A DNA stretch of 64,000 bases from Podocnemis expansa (taxonomy: Eukaryota; Chordata; Testudines; Podocnemididae): positions 27,639,183 through 27,703,182 of the forward strand of contig ML682005.1 of assembly GCA_007922195.1 (NCBI GenBank), given 5' to 3'. The position numbers and the translations under genes are program-made. The notes below the pieces were generated by a model that made no database searches, had not been told where the DNA came from, and worked only from the letters and a program-made list of their open reading frames with translations. Below, piece by piece: positions 21,780 through 33,667 of the stretch (positions are counted from its first letter, which is position 1; every line of letters begins with the position of its first letter).

Positions 21780-22950
21780 CTGTGGCGGCTTTTGGGGGTA
21801 GGCAAAGCAGGTGGCCGCCTAGGGCCCCAAGGAATAAGGGGACCCCTCCTCAATTTGGTGGACAAAAATGAAAATACAGAAAAATATAGAAATCGTTCCC
21901 ATCTAGTAGAGATAGTAGGGCTGGAAGCCTAAGCAATTTTCATTCTTGGCTCATCAAGGCAAGCTATCATTAGGATCTGTGCTTTGTCTGAATTGCAGAT
22001 TTCACCATTATCTGCCCATCACCTTCACATTGATATGCTAAAAAAGCAGGAGCAAGCAATAGACAGCACAATAGCAGGAACTTCTCCAGTGGCCTCAGCT
22101 TTTAATTCCTCAGTGTGGCTATTTATTCTGACATTTTTGTTTTGTGAAATATTGCCTTTTCCTTTTCTTTTTTACCTGTTCTTTTGCCTTTTCCTCTGAC
22201 TTTGTGACAATTTTTACTTTGGCTTTGGTTAGCTCAAGTTACCAGGTAGGTCCATATAGGCTGCTACATATAAATACAGGGCTGCCCTTAGGCAATAATT
22301 ACAGCTGTGTCTAATGTCTGTGCTGTATGTCTTTTTTTTTTTGTAAGTAATTTTTTAGCTTCTTCTGTACTTATTATTTAATATTTTTAAGGGGGCCAGA
22401 GTCTTATAAACTTGAGTAATTCAGAGAATTTCATTGAAATTTGGTGTTTTTCATTTATAGTTACACACTAGAAACCTTTTTATTTATTTTTATTTATTAT
22501 ACTTATTTGTATTAAATGTCTAGTTCACATAAACCTAAGTCTATATGAAAAATGTGTAAGATTTGACTGCCAACATTTTAAATTTGTTATTTTTGAGCCA
22601 TCATTAATGTTACCACTTTTTATTTATTAATTAATGCTCATACTTTTTAAAAATTTTTAAAATATTCATTTTAAGTTTGTAGTTTAGCATTAGCTCATTT
22701 ATGTTAAGTGAAAGATGATCAACTTGCAAGCTTCATAATGGGAAGATCTTTAAAAATATCATACCCAAGAATAATTTACGAGGTCCAAAGGGATAGTCAC
22801 GTTAGTTTCGGTTCAGCAAAACTAACAGGGAGTTCTGGGGATGGTGTCGGTTGGTTAGGGGTACAGGGGAGACTGGGGCTGGGGGACGGTAGCAGTGGGG
22901 GCCAATAGTGGGCCCTTTAGGGGGCCCCCAATTGCCTAAGGCCGCCTCTG
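21780..22950. mobile_element. 1.17-kb hAT-like element with perfect 8-bp duplication
   Basis: It is flanked on both sides by CCCAGAGC (21772-21779 and 22951-22958), a perfect 8-bp duplication. The ends CTGTGGCGGC and GCCGCCTCTG are inverted repeats with related inner sequence (GGTAGGC / GCCTAAGG, and GGGCCCC near both ends). The interior is AT-rich with no transposase frame, and a foldback-family fragment at about 22783-22830 seems to be nested near the right end. Confidence 0.85.
22778..22832 (+). repeat. Foldback-family fragment inside the 21780-22950 element
   Basis: GGTCCAAAGGGATAGTCACG then TTCAGCAAAACTAACAGG resembles the left end of the foldback family. Diverged and short. Confidence 0.5.
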
Positions 22951-22958
22951 CCCAGAGC

Positions 22959-24674
22959 GTGTCGCAAAGTTAATGGAACAAACTTGAAGTTTTCAGAGTT
23001 TCTGAAAATCAGGCCACTTTTATTTAGGTACCTACCTTTATGCACATAATCTTGAAAACTGTGAATTTAATTACTCTGTGGGGTGTGACAGGGGGAACCA
23101 CAAGGCAAACACAGAGGCATATGGAGGCTTACTTCAATAATATTTCTGCAGAAGAATTTTTTAATAAATCCTTAATTTCTGATAGCTGAGAAGCTACTTA
23201 AGATTACCATGCTTGTGGTCTTCAAATGTAAAGATGTAAACAACCCATCTGTCTGCAAATAGTTGAAAAATGTGTTTTGTTTGCCTAGCCCATAATTCAA
23301 ATATGCCAGACATACCGTTACATGCTCATTTCTGCATGTAAGCTTATGCAGCTTCCTATGTGCCAACACATATTGATGGCAAAATAAACAAGGAGTCTTG
23401 GTTTGCAGCATGCCTATGTTCTGGCTATTGAGACTCCTCTTCAACTCTTCACGTGCAAGTCACAATTTCATCAATGACCAGGCTACATAAACTACAAAAC
23501 CCCCAATGTTCTGTACAGGGGAAAAAAAAAAAAAAGAAATATTTTGTTGTCTTTTTAGAAGGAGGAATGAAATGATATAGTCACTATGACTATATCATTT
23601 AACTCCCTTATCTAACAGAGTATTTTGCTTAGGAGAGTAGTCATTATCATCACCAGAGGGGGGGAAAAAAAAGTGTTAGGGGAATGAGTTACCAAGCCAA
23701 CACAAAGCATTCATGTTAAAGGAAGGAATTGAATCCATCTCTCCTACCAGCTGGTGTAACTCCCCAGAACACTGTGCTGTCCCACCTGTCAAGGAGCTAC
23801 AACACGTAGAGACAGCATTAGGGCATTGCATGACCCATCATTTATTTTTCTCCCATTCTTGAAGCACGAGGTCACTGTAACTAGAACTATGTGAAAAAAA
23901 TCCAGACAAACTGGCAAACATTCAAGTTTTAACAGAATTAATGAAAAGCAAAAAAATTCCATTTTTAAAATACTTACAATGTACACAGTAGTGAGAGGTT
24001 TCCTTATCTACCAAATGCCAAATTTTAAATTGTGCAAGGACCAATGTTTTGGAGATGCTGGAAGGAATACTTTTGCCTGAAGTTGGTCTACTTTGTATTT
24101 TTTTAGTCTACAACTGACTTTCTTAGGGTTTTAGCCTTGAGATTACAGAAACCCATAATACTGTGCAATCTTTTCATGTAACAATGAATTTAATAATCAA
24201 GATAAGCTATATAGATCTGAAAGGAAAATGTACTCTCAATAGTATGCATCACATTGCTTCCCTCCCTTGAATGGAAACCATACGCTCCTCAACAGAACTT
24301 TTCAGAAATTAATTTGTTTTTCAAAGGCTTTGGTTTCTGTGTGTGTTCAGTCTTTTCATTTCAATTCATAATGCAATTCCAGCAAATTGCAGACACAAAA
24401 AGAATTAACACCCAGTAAGTATGCAAAATGTAAACTGAAAGTAAGGAATTTCATAATCAAATACATGGTAATAAAGCATATACTGTACGTAGTAGCAAAA
24501 TAAATTAATATAGAAATGAGAGACTGTCCAAATAGAAGTAAATAAAAGCAAGAGAATGCAGAAATATAAGTAAAGATTCCAGACTTTACAGTTTGCATGT
24601 AAAGTAGGAAGGTTTAATTGTATCTTTAAGATACCAATTAACATTTTGATGCTTCCTTATAAGGAGCTGCCTTT
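22959..24674. other. AT-rich sequence, nothing recognised
   Basis: Contains an A-run at 23522-23535 and a small possible SINE-like fragment around 23700-23790. No supported gene. Confidence 0.4.
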
Positions 24675-24878
24675 CAGGGGTTCTCAAACTTTTTTTTGCT
24701 GGGACCCACATTGAATATATTTCAGATCGCAAAGAGCCCTCCAGAACAGTGATGATCCATTTCCATGCCATGCCACCCTTACTAGCACACATATGGCTGA
24801 CAGCTCATGACCCCCACCCATCCCATAATAACCTCACAACCCTGTGAGGGGTCACAACCCCCAGACAGAGAACTACTG
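24675..24878. mobile_element. Small hAT-like element (CAGGGGTTCTC ends)
   Basis: Left end CAGGGGTTCTCAAAC and right end GAGAACTACTG are imperfect inverted repeats. The interior has GGGGTCACAACCCCCAG. No clear target duplication, so the boundaries are approximate. Confidence 0.6.
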
Positions 24879-24909
24879 AACTAAGCCATAATTAAAACAG
24901 CCTTTAGAT

Positions 24910-25121
24910 CAGGGGGTCTCAAACTCAAATCACCCTGATGGCCTCATGAGGACTAGTAGAGGGCCGCATGAGGATTAGTAATGGTAGCCCAAGGGCCGCA
25001 CCACTGAAACCTTTCCATACAATGATATTGCAAATATTGGTAACAATCGTGTCATTGCGGGCTGCAAGAAATAGCTTTAGGGGCTGTATGCGGCCCGCGG
25101 GCCACATGCTTGAGACCCCTG
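24910..25121. mobile_element. Small non-autonomous hAT element, second family copy
   Basis: Ends CAGGGGGTCTCAAACTC and TGAGACCCCTG. Flanks CTTTAGAT and CTTTCGAG agree at 6 of 8 positions. Homologous over its whole length to 2246-2455 and in better condition. Confidence 0.85.
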
Positions 25122-25129
25122 CTTTCGAG

Positions 25130-27782
25130 CAAGAATTAGGAGGATGTCCAGTTAATGTTGGCAGGATTTCACTAAAGAGTTTGCAGAAATTCTGCATTCA
25201 GAATAATCTCTGGTAAAAGTAAGGTGAAAGAAAATATATCGAAAGCAAGAAATTTAAGGCCCAACTCTACTACCCTTACTCAAGTTCCATGAATCAAGGA
25301 CTGCAGGACCAGGTGCACACAGAAAACTACCAAATTACATTGGCATTCGAAATGTGTTTGATAACAAAGAGAAAGCGAACTGAATAGAGGAGACAGGTGT
25401 AATTGTTTTAAAGCACTGCACCCATCTTTTTTTTCAGAAAGTGTCAATTATCCAAATGCAGATCTTAGTGCTTGGGTTATAGATTCCTATTTTAGGAGAT
25501 TTTTTAAAGAATTATATGTTGATTTAAAATGTGTGTATATGCTCAAACTAATATTAAGCAGAGTGGATGAAACCAGCAATATGTTCAGATAAAATCCAGT
25601 TTATCACATGGGAATATAATCATGACTAAATTTGCATGTAATATAATTTTGGTCATATAAGTAAAAGGAATCATCGAGATCAAAAAGGGGTCTGATGTCA
25701 GTGGAATTCATTACATTTCCTGTTTCATGAGATTATGACACTTCCATTCATCCCAGCAGAAGCTTTCATTTAAAAATCAATGGTACATTTTGGATTAGCC
25801 TAGAAGGAGGAATGAATAATTTTAGGTTATGATTATTAGATAGACAATTAATCTATAACAAACATATAATAAATTAATTTTACTTTTATATATTGAAGAC
25901 TTGTCCTAAGAGTTGATTGCAGTAGATTCTGAGACTATAGCTAGGAATAATTGGTTGTTAATAGATTGCAAGTAGTTTGTGAAAGGTATTTGATATATGA
26001 TAGTCATGTATGTTGAGTGGCTTTTGACTGGACACAGTTCAACCAGTAATTGACAGTTTCATGACACCATGAACATAAAGTTTAGAATTTGCTGTCTATG
26101 TAAATATTGACATTTACCAATTCAAAATGTATTCTGAAATATTTGTTTAAAATGAGCTGTTTCCATGAACATTCCTCTGAGTAAATATTCAAGGAAAGCA
26201 AAAAATGAGTAGGGAACATGGATACGCACATTTATTTAAAAATTTGAATAAGTATCCAGTGACAATTGTTTGCAGAATTCATTCAGTTGTAATAATTGAA
26301 TTTTTGGTCTTGTGTTTTTTAAGGAAAGTAATTTATATCAGCAAGTACTGCATCATCTGTAAGGTTTGTAGATAAAGTTAGTGATGCAGAAAGAAAGAAA
26401 GAAGAAAGAAAGAAAGAAAAATGTAATGTGGAAGAAAGATCTTTTCAATTTAGAACAAAGAACAGAAAGTCACAGGCTTTGTGCAAGTACTAAAGTACAT
26501 CTGGAGTAAACATGTTCAAGAAACTGTATTCTGCATTATTATTATTATACTAATCCTGAGATGTAGATATTGCCATAAGAAAATTCTAAGAATACCTGGA
26601 AGGTGAGGGGAGGGGAAAGCAGCAGAGTAGAGTAATATACCTAGAAAGAATTATGAAATATATTCATTCAGTTCACACAGAATTTACTAGTAACCATTTT
26701 GTGGCATTTTCTGTAATGTGATCAGTATATACAAGCTCAGGGAAAATGCAGTGCTTCTTAGAGCTACAAGGACATGCAGCTGCTATTCAAGTTTTTGGAG
26801 ACAAGATGGAGTGCTCATTTTCATGGATCTAGATTCTTCCAGTACTTCCCTCTGTCCTTTGGGATAACTTGCACCCAATGGGATGCTGGCAGGGAGGATT
26901 TCCTGCACACACGACAGCATAGGGCAGCTATGTTCCATTTGTGGTGGCTATAATCTATCATTTCATAGCCCATTGTGGGTTGCAGATTTTTGAGGGATAC
27001 AAACATTATCATAAATTGCATATTCTAGAATCTTCACAATAGAGGATATAGAAAATACTGAGAAAAATTATATATAGATTTCATCATTCCACAGATTGTG
27101 TTGTTGCCTTCAACTTTTACTGCATAGTCTTACTGTAGTGCATCCTTAATATTAGCCTTGGGCCATCTCTTTTTACAAAAGTGAGCCTTGTGACCTCATT
27201 ATCCCAAGACTGGGTCCCTGGCTTAAACACTTCTATTCCTTTCCCAGCTCAGGCTCCTCCAGTGGGTTCAAATTGCTTCAGTTGGCCCAGTCATTAGAAG
27301 TTAGTGTTCAGGCATTACTCTCAATTTTGTCTCCTTCACAAGTTCACAGTTCTTGATAGATCATTCATACCAACCCAAACATTCCTACCTGACTAATACC
27401 TATATTTTTGCCCCCTGGTCTGGGAAAGAAATTAACCCTTTCATTCTAAGTAGGTATTAAAAGTGTGCGGGAGAAACCAAATCATGGATTTTTTCACAAA
27501 GTATAGAAATTTCCCACGTTCTCCACCAAGGTATACAGCAGAACTTACAAATGTATTGCATTTCCTACAGATGTAATCAGGGATTTGGGAAAGTATTTAC
27601 AACTATTGCTAATCAGTATGGGAGAAATAGTTAAAGGGTACAAGGATGACATAAAGATTAAATATCTTCTGTAGACTTAAATCATCATAGGTGCTTGAGT
27701 ATCAGGTAAATATGTCATATAGCCATAGAATACCATCAATTCTTTATAAAGTTCTATTAAGTCTGGTCACAGCATATGACTT
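25130..27782. other. AT-rich sequence with a short AAAG microsatellite
   Basis: An (AAAG)n tract at 26389-26419 and otherwise no gene or repeat I can name. Confidence 0.4.
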
Positions 27783-28283
27783 GTCATAGAATCTGGAAGG
27801 GACCATGAGAGGTCATAGAATCCACTCCCTGGCACTCATGGCAGGACCAAGAACCATCTTAAACCATGCTTGACAGGTGTTTGTATAACTTGCTTTTAAA
27901 AATTTCCAGTGGTGGAGATTCCACAACTTATTCCAGTGGTTAATCACTTTGACAGTTATAATTTTTTTCTTAATGTCTAACCTAAACCTCCTTGCTGTAA
28001 CTTAAGCCCATTGCTTCTTTTCCTATTATCAGTGGTTAAGGGAAATATTTTTTTTCCCTCCTCCTCATAACAACCTTTCAGGTACTTGAAAGCTGTTACT
28101 ATGTCCCTTCTCAGTCTCCTTGTTTTCTAGACTAAACAAATCCAGTTCTTTCAGTCTTCCTTTTGTAAATCAAGTATTCTAGGCCTTTAATCATTTTTGC
28201 TGCTGTTCTTTGGACTTTCTCCAGTTTGTCCACATCTTTCCTGAAGTGAGACACCCAGAACTGGACACAATACTCCAGTTCTA
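27783..28283 (-). mobile_element. CR1 LINE 3' fragment, first segment
   Basis: The left end TCATAGAATCTGGAAGGGACC is the antisense of a CR1 3' tail. The following text (CCAGTGGTGGAGATTCCACA, TTTCTCCAGTTTGTCCACAT, AACTGGACACAATACTCCAG) is the antisense of the C-terminal CR1 RT region and 3' end. It is interrupted at 28284 by a foldback element and continues at about 28646. Confidence 0.85.
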
Positions 28284-28645
28284 AAGAGGTAACCATGTTA
28301 GCCTAGTTCAGCAAAACAAACAAGGAATCTGATGGAATTTTTAAAGACTAACAAATTTATTTATAGCATGAGCTTTCATGGGAGAAAACCCTGGTCTGTC
28401 AGGTGCTTGAAGATGGGGAACTCACAGAATGGGTGCAAAACAAATGTAGGGGAGTGCAAATCATAGGATCAGGTCAGACTGCCACAACAAATCTGTTGTT
28501 AGGATTCAAATCATGGAGTACAGAAATTAGCAGGGAGGTGTGGCAGAGGAAGAAAGCAAAATTACCTGTTGTAATGGGAAAAGAACCCATAATCTTTATT
28601 CAGCTCTGAGTTCAGTGTGTCAGATCTGACCATGAATTCCAATTC
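28284..28645 (+). mobile_element. Foldback-family element inserted in CR1
   Basis: AAAGAGGTAACCATGTTAGCC, then AAGACTAACAAATTTATTTA and AGCATGAGCTTTCATGGG, are the foldback-family arm. CR1 sequence ends at CACAATACTCCAG and resumes with TAGAGGCCTAATCA on the far side, which dates this insertion after the CR1. Confidence 0.75.
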
Positions 28646-28770
28646 TGCAGTAGAGGCCTAATCAATGCAGAAAAGATTTACTTCTTATGTCTCATTACAA
28701 TACTCCTGTTATTAACATCCCAGAATTGTGTTTGCTTTTCTTGCAACAGTGTTACAGTGTTGACTCAGAT
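28646..28770 (-). mobile_element. CR1 LINE 3' fragment, second segment
   Basis: TAGAGGCCTAATCAATGC through ACATCCCAGAATTGTGTTTG and CAGTGTTACAGTGTTGACTC is the antisense CR1 text that normally follows CACAATACTCCAG. It ends where the next CR1 begins in the opposite orientation. Confidence 0.8.
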
Positions 28771-30073
28771 AATATGCATGGCTGGAATATTAATATAGCA
28801 GAGTACAACTTAGTTAGGAAGGGAAGAAAGGGAGGTAGAGTTGCCTTGTTTATTAAACATATGTACACTCGGACTGAGGTCAGGATGGAAATAGAAGACA
28901 GCTGGAAGGACCCTGGGTAAAAATAAAAGGAGTGAAAAACCTGGGTGATCTCATGGTAGGGGTCTACTATAGACCATGCAAACAGGAAGAAGAGGTCAAT
29001 GAGGCTTTTTTTCAGCAATTAAAAAATCATCCAAGGCACAGGACTTGGTTGTGATGGGGGACTTCAATTACCCAGACATCTGTTGGGAAAACAACATGGC
29101 AAGGAATAGGTTATCCAGTAAGTTCTTGGAATGCATTGAAGACAATTTTTTACTTCACAAAGTGGAGAAAGCTACTAGGCCAGAGGCTATTCTAGAGTTG
29201 GTTTTGACAAACAGAGAGGAAGTGGTTGAGAATTTGAAAGTGGAAGGTAACTTAGGTGGAAGTGATCATGAAATGATGAGTTCTTGATTCTTAGAACTGT
29301 TAGGAAATAGAATACCAAAGCAAAAGCAATGGATTTTAGGAAGGCAAACTTTAGCATGCTCAGGGAGTTGATGGGAAAGAAACCATGCAAAGAATGTCTA
29401 AGAGGAAAAATGATTAAAGACAGTTGGCAGTTTTTCAAAGAGACATTAAGAGCACAAGAGCCAATCATTCCACTGTGTAGGAAGGATAAGAAATATGGGA
29501 AGAGACCATCTTAGCTGTACAAGGAGATGTTCAATAAATTAAAAATAAAGAGAAAAAACTATGGAAAACTGGAGAGATACAAAAGGGCTGGAAATGAGAA
29601 ATACAGTGCCCTTCTACAAAAAAGGAAATAAGAACGATCTAGGGAATTATAGACTAGTCAGTTTAACTTATGTACCAGGAAAATATGGAACAGATAATGA
29701 AGGAGTCGATTTGTAAATATCTAGAAGAGAATAAGGTGCTGAGGGCTAGTCAGCGTGGATTTGTCAAAAACAATTAATGTCAAACCAACTTGATAGCTTT
29801 CTATGATGTGGATAGAGGGGGAGCAGTAGATGTGGTATAACTAGACTTTAGTAAGGCATTTGATACGGTCTCACATCACAGTCTCATTAATAAACTGTGG
29901 AAGTACAAACTAGATGGAACTACTATAAGATGAGTGAAACACTGTTTGGATAACCACTTCCAGAGAGTAGTCATCAATGATTCCATTCAGGCAGGAAGGA
30001 CATAACAAGCGGGGTGCCCCAGGGATCTGTTCTGCTTCTGAATTTGTTCAACATTTTTATCAATGGCTTAGAT

Positions 30074-30702
30074 CAGTGGTTCCCAGCCTGTGGTTCGCGG
30101 ACCCCTGGTGGGCCACAGAGTAGCTCCAGGGTGTCCGTGGACAGTCTGGTAGCTGGGGCCAGATGCCGCCAGGATCTTGGGTTCCGATGGGCAGCTGGCA
30201 GGGAGCTTCCCCCAACTCCCACCTCCTGAGCATGCTTAGACCGTGCTCAGGAGAGCAGCTTGGGGGGGGGAGGGCCAGGACCAGCAGCTCCAGCCAGGTA
30301 ATGTGGGGAGGGGGCACCAGAGAGGGAGTCAGAGAAGGGTCCAGCGGGTGGGGAAGATTCAGGGAGAAAGGCAGGGACAGGGAGGCTTCCCCAGAGCAGT
30401 GGGGGCTACATTCTGCTGGTGGGGGCTGGAGCCTACTGGCAGAGGCTCCCCCAGAGTGGCAGGGGCTGCATTCTGCCAGCAGGGGCTGGATCCTGCCAGA
30501 GGAGGCAGCCCCGGAGTGGCAGGGGCCACATTCTGTGGGCGGGGGCTAGATCCCATTGATGGAGGCTCCCCTGGAGTGGCAGGGGCTGCATTCTGCCGGC
30601 GGGGGCTGGATCCTGCTAGCAGAGGCTCCACCGGAATGGCAGGGCCACAGTCTGCTAGTGGGGGCCACATTCTGCCTCTGGGGGCTACATTGTGCTCTGT
30701 GG
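30074..30702. mobile_element. GC-rich hAT-like element in CR1, right end missing
   Basis: The left end CAGTGGTTCCCAGCCTG is the same end type as the complete element at 45212-45922. The expected right end (GGTTGGGAACCACTG) is absent, and the adjoining CR1 has lost about 345 bp, so one deletion probably removed both. The interior holds a hairpin at 30223-30253 (arms CTCCTGAGCA / TGCTCAGGAG) and a 60-bp minisatellite. Confidence 0.75.
30391..30690 (+). repeat. 60-bp minisatellite, about five copies
   Basis: The marker GAGTGGCAGGGGC recurs with an exact 60-bp step (about 30453, 30513, 30573, 30633). Since 60 is 20 codons, the tract is open in several frames and encodes a repeating EWQG-LHSA-GGGW pattern with no support as a protein. 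Confidence 0.9.
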
Positions 30703-31284
30703 AGCATTGTGAGTAAGACACAAGAAGTGGTTGTTCCACTCTACACTGCACTGATTAGGCCTCAACTTGAGTACTGTGTCCAGTCTGGGGCATCTTGTTT
30801 CAAAAAGGATGTGGAGAAACTGGAGGAAGTCCAGAGAGGGGCAACAAAAATTATTACAGGTCTGGAACATTTGACCTATGATGGAAGACTGAAAGAGCTG
30901 AGTTTGTTTCATCTAGGAAGAAAAGGAGACTGAGAGGGGATATGATAACAGTTTCCAAATACCTGAAAGGCTGTTATCATGAAGAAGGAGAAAAATTATT
31001 CTTCTTAATCACAGATGATATGACAAGAAGCAACGGGCTTAAATTACTGCATGGGAGGTTCAGCCTAGACATTAGGAAAAAATTCCGAACTGTCAAGGTG
31101 ATTAAACACTGGAATAAGTTGCCTTGGCAGGTTGTGGAATCTCCTGCATTGGAGGCTTTTAAAAGCAGGTTAGACAAAAACCTGTCAAGGATGGTTTAAT
31201 GGGGGTACTTGGTCCTGCCATGAGTGCAAGGAAATGGACTTGATGACCTGCCATGGTCCCTTCTTGTTCCTCTGATTCTATGAT

Positions 31285-31700
31285 CAGTACTGAAGTGAGA
31301 AAGATAAATTTATAAGCAGAAGTTCTAAGTCTTTATCCATCAAATTAAAGAAACTCTATAGGTTTAATAAAACGAAAGATTTAACTATATAGGTTAATGA
31401 TGTATAGGTTTTCAATGTACAAATTCTAGTTGAAGATTTTCACTTCAGCTTTTGTTCCAAAATATTAAAAATATTTTTCAAACAACATATATTGACATCC
31501 TCATGAATGAATCTTATCAATGATCTTTAAAAAAAAAGATTAACTGCATTGAGAAAACATACAGAGAAACAGCAGAAAGCATGATTTCACCCAACAGTAA
31601 TTCTTCTCACCATTCCCTTCTTTCCTCAGTCTGATTTGATTTAACCAAACTTCCTGACTCCTGTCACTGTCATCTATTGCCACTTGAAAAAAAAAAGACT
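31285..31700. other. AT-rich gap between CR1 copies
   Basis: No feature seen; contains short A runs. Confidence 0.4.
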
Positions 31701-32895
31701 ATAGGAATAGCAATACTGGGTCATATCAATGGTCTGTCTTAGCTTAATAAATTGTCTTTTAACAGTGAGTGGGTACCTCAGAGGAAATAACAACAGAACC
31801 GGGCAATTTACTGAGTGATCTATTATTTGTCATCCAATCCCAGCTTCTGGCAGTCAGAGGTTCAGGAACGCCCAGGTAATGGGTTTGAGTTCCTGACTAC
31901 TTTGGCTAATAGTTATTAATAGAACTAGCCTCTATGAATTTTTCAAATTCCTTTACTGAACCCAGTTATACTTTTGGCCTTCACAACACTCCCAGACATT
32001 GACTATGCTATGTATGAAGAAATATTTCTTTATGATTGTTTTAGAATTACTGTTCATTAATTTCATTGGGTGATCCCTGGTTTTTGCATTATGTGAAAGA
32101 GTAAATAACACTTCATTCTTCACTTTTTTCACACCATTTGTGATTTTAGACTTCTATCATTTCCCTTCTTGGGCCAGGTCTACACTATAAACTTACATTG
32201 GTACAGCTAGGTCACTCAGATACACAAAAAAATTCATCAGCTTAACCTTTGGTGAAGAAAACTACATTGATGGGAGGGCTTCTCCTGTTGACATAGCTGC
32301 CATGTCTTCAGGAGTTGGATCAACTGTGCTGAGAGGAGAAGCTCTCCTCCTGGCTAAGTAGTTGTCAGTGAAGTGCTACAGTGGTAGAGCTTCACAGCTG
32401 CAGCATGGTAATGTAGGTCTGTCTCCTAAGGTGAGCAGTCCCAGTCTATATATCCCTCATATATAAGCTGTTCTATGCACCTAATTCTTTTCTTACCCTT
32501 CTCTGCATCTTTCCTAATTCTAACTTCTTTTCTGAGACAGGGCAATCACAACTGCTTCCATTATTCACAATGTGAAGATTGATGGATTTATATGGTAGTA
32601 TATTTTCTGTCTTATTACCTACCCCTTTTCTAATCATTCCTAGCATTCTATGAGCTTTTTGACTATTGCTGCACACTGAATGGATGTTTACAGAAAACTA
32701 TCCAGAATGACTCCAAGTTCGCTTTCTCAAGTGGTAACAGTTAATTTAGACCCCATTATTTTGTCTGTATAATTGGGACTAGGTTTTCCAGTATGCATTA
32801 CTTTGCACTTATTAGCACTGAATTTCATTTGCCATTTTGTTGTCCAGTCACCCCATTTTGTGTGATCCCTTTATAACTTTTCCTAGTCAATTTTG
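31701..32895 (-). mobile_element. Older CR1 (L3-like) LINE 3' region
   Basis: Starting at GACTATAGGAATAGCAATAC, the text ACTGGGTCATATCAATGGTC, AACCGGGCAATTTACTGAG and CCCAGCTTCTGGCAGTCAGA is antisense CR1 3' sequence common in reptile genomes. The far end, GCACTGAATTTCATTTGCCA to TCACCCCATTTTGTGTGA, is also CR1/L3 antisense. A Harbinger-like MITE splits it. Confidence 0.75.
32174..32435. mobile_element. Harbinger-like MITE in CR1
   Basis: The left end GGGCCAGGTCTACACTATAA and a right end TAATGTAGGTCTGTCTCC are roughly inverted. The left end matches the outer right end (antisense) of the Harbinger element at 52655, so it is probably an internal-deletion derivative of that family. Boundaries are approximate. 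Confidence 0.55.
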
Positions 32896-33115
32896 GACTT
32901 TCAAAAGGGATAGCTGTGTTAGTTTAGTCCAGTAAAAAAAAAACAACAAGGAGTTGTGTGACATTTTAAGACTAACAGATTTATTTTTTGCATGAGCTTT
33001 CGTGGGAGAAGATCCCGCTTCCTCAGATGCTTTGAAGATGGGTGAACTTACAGAAAGGAATGAAACTAATGCAAGGGGGGTGTAAAACATAGGATCAGGT
33101 CATACAGTAACAGCA
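32896..33115 (+). repeat. Foldback-family fragment
   Basis: TCAAAAGGGATAGCTGTGTTAG, then AAGACTAACAGATTTATTTT and GCATGAGCTTTCGTGGGAG, is the left arm of the foldback family. Confidence 0.75.
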
Positions 33116-33381
33116 AATCAGAGCAGTTTTCAGGCTCAAACCATGGGAAGCCTGAAGTCAAATTACCCTTTGTAATGAGAAAAGAGCCCATCTGTGTATA
33201 CCTTGAGCTTGGCTCTTATGCCTTCCACATCAGTGGCTGCATTGTAGTTCAAGGTGACTTAGGGATCTAAGATTATGCTGTTTTACAAAGCCAATCCTTC
33301 TATTTATCATTATTAAATATTTCTTTTACGGAAATGCTGAAAGGCCCAGGGTCACAGGCCCAGTGGGCAAGGCCTTATACA

Positions 33382-33659
33382 TAGAGCCCTGTAAATCTGC
33401 GGATATCCACAGATATCCGCCTTATATCCGCATCCGCGGATACAACACGGATATCCGTGGACCATTTCTTGTGAATGCAGATCGGATACGGATCCACATA
33501 TTTTTATCTGCACAGAGCTAGAGCCCTGCAAATATGCGGATATCTGCGGATATCCGCATTATATCCACATCCGCGGATACAACACAGATATCCGCAGACC
33601 ATTCCTTGTGGATGCAGGTCGGATATGGATCCACTTATTTGTATCCGTGCAGGGCTCTA
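33382..33659. mobile_element. Dimeric hAT-like MITE with perfect 8-bp duplication
   Basis: Flanked by CTTATACA at 33374-33381 and 33660-33667. The outer ends TAGAGCCCTG and CAGGGCTCTA are perfect 10-bp inverted repeats. Inside are two head-to-tail units of about 139 bp, joined at CAGAGCTAGAGCCCTG (33513-33528), sharing the central TA. Each unit has GGATATCCGC-type palindromes and can fold back. One outer duplication means the dimer moved or formed as one unit. Confidence 0.9.
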
Positions 33660-33667
33660 CTTATACA

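Larger units (their letters stand above)
28771..31284 (+). mobile_element. CR1 LINE, 5'-truncated, split by a hAT element
   Basis: A forward CR1 covering part of the endonuclease ([15 protein letters not shown] near 29048, then GGSDHEMM near 29270), a decayed RT ([16 protein letters not shown] near 29855-29890, PQGSVLLLNLFNIFINGLD at 30014) and the 3' part (VVVPLYTALIRPQLEYCVQS at 30727, then KIITGLEHLTYDGRLKELSL). The 3' tail is CTCTGATTCTATGA at 31271-31284. CR1 proteins nick DNA and prime reverse transcription there. There are numerous stops and frameshifts. A GC-rich hAT element at 30074 to about 30702 replaces roughly 115 codons of RT, including the FADD catalytic motif. Confidence 0.9.

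Noticed and set aside
30163..30933. Forward and reverse frames encoding a 20-residue repeat
   Set aside because: Open only because the minisatellite period is 60 bp. The end is CR1 sequence.
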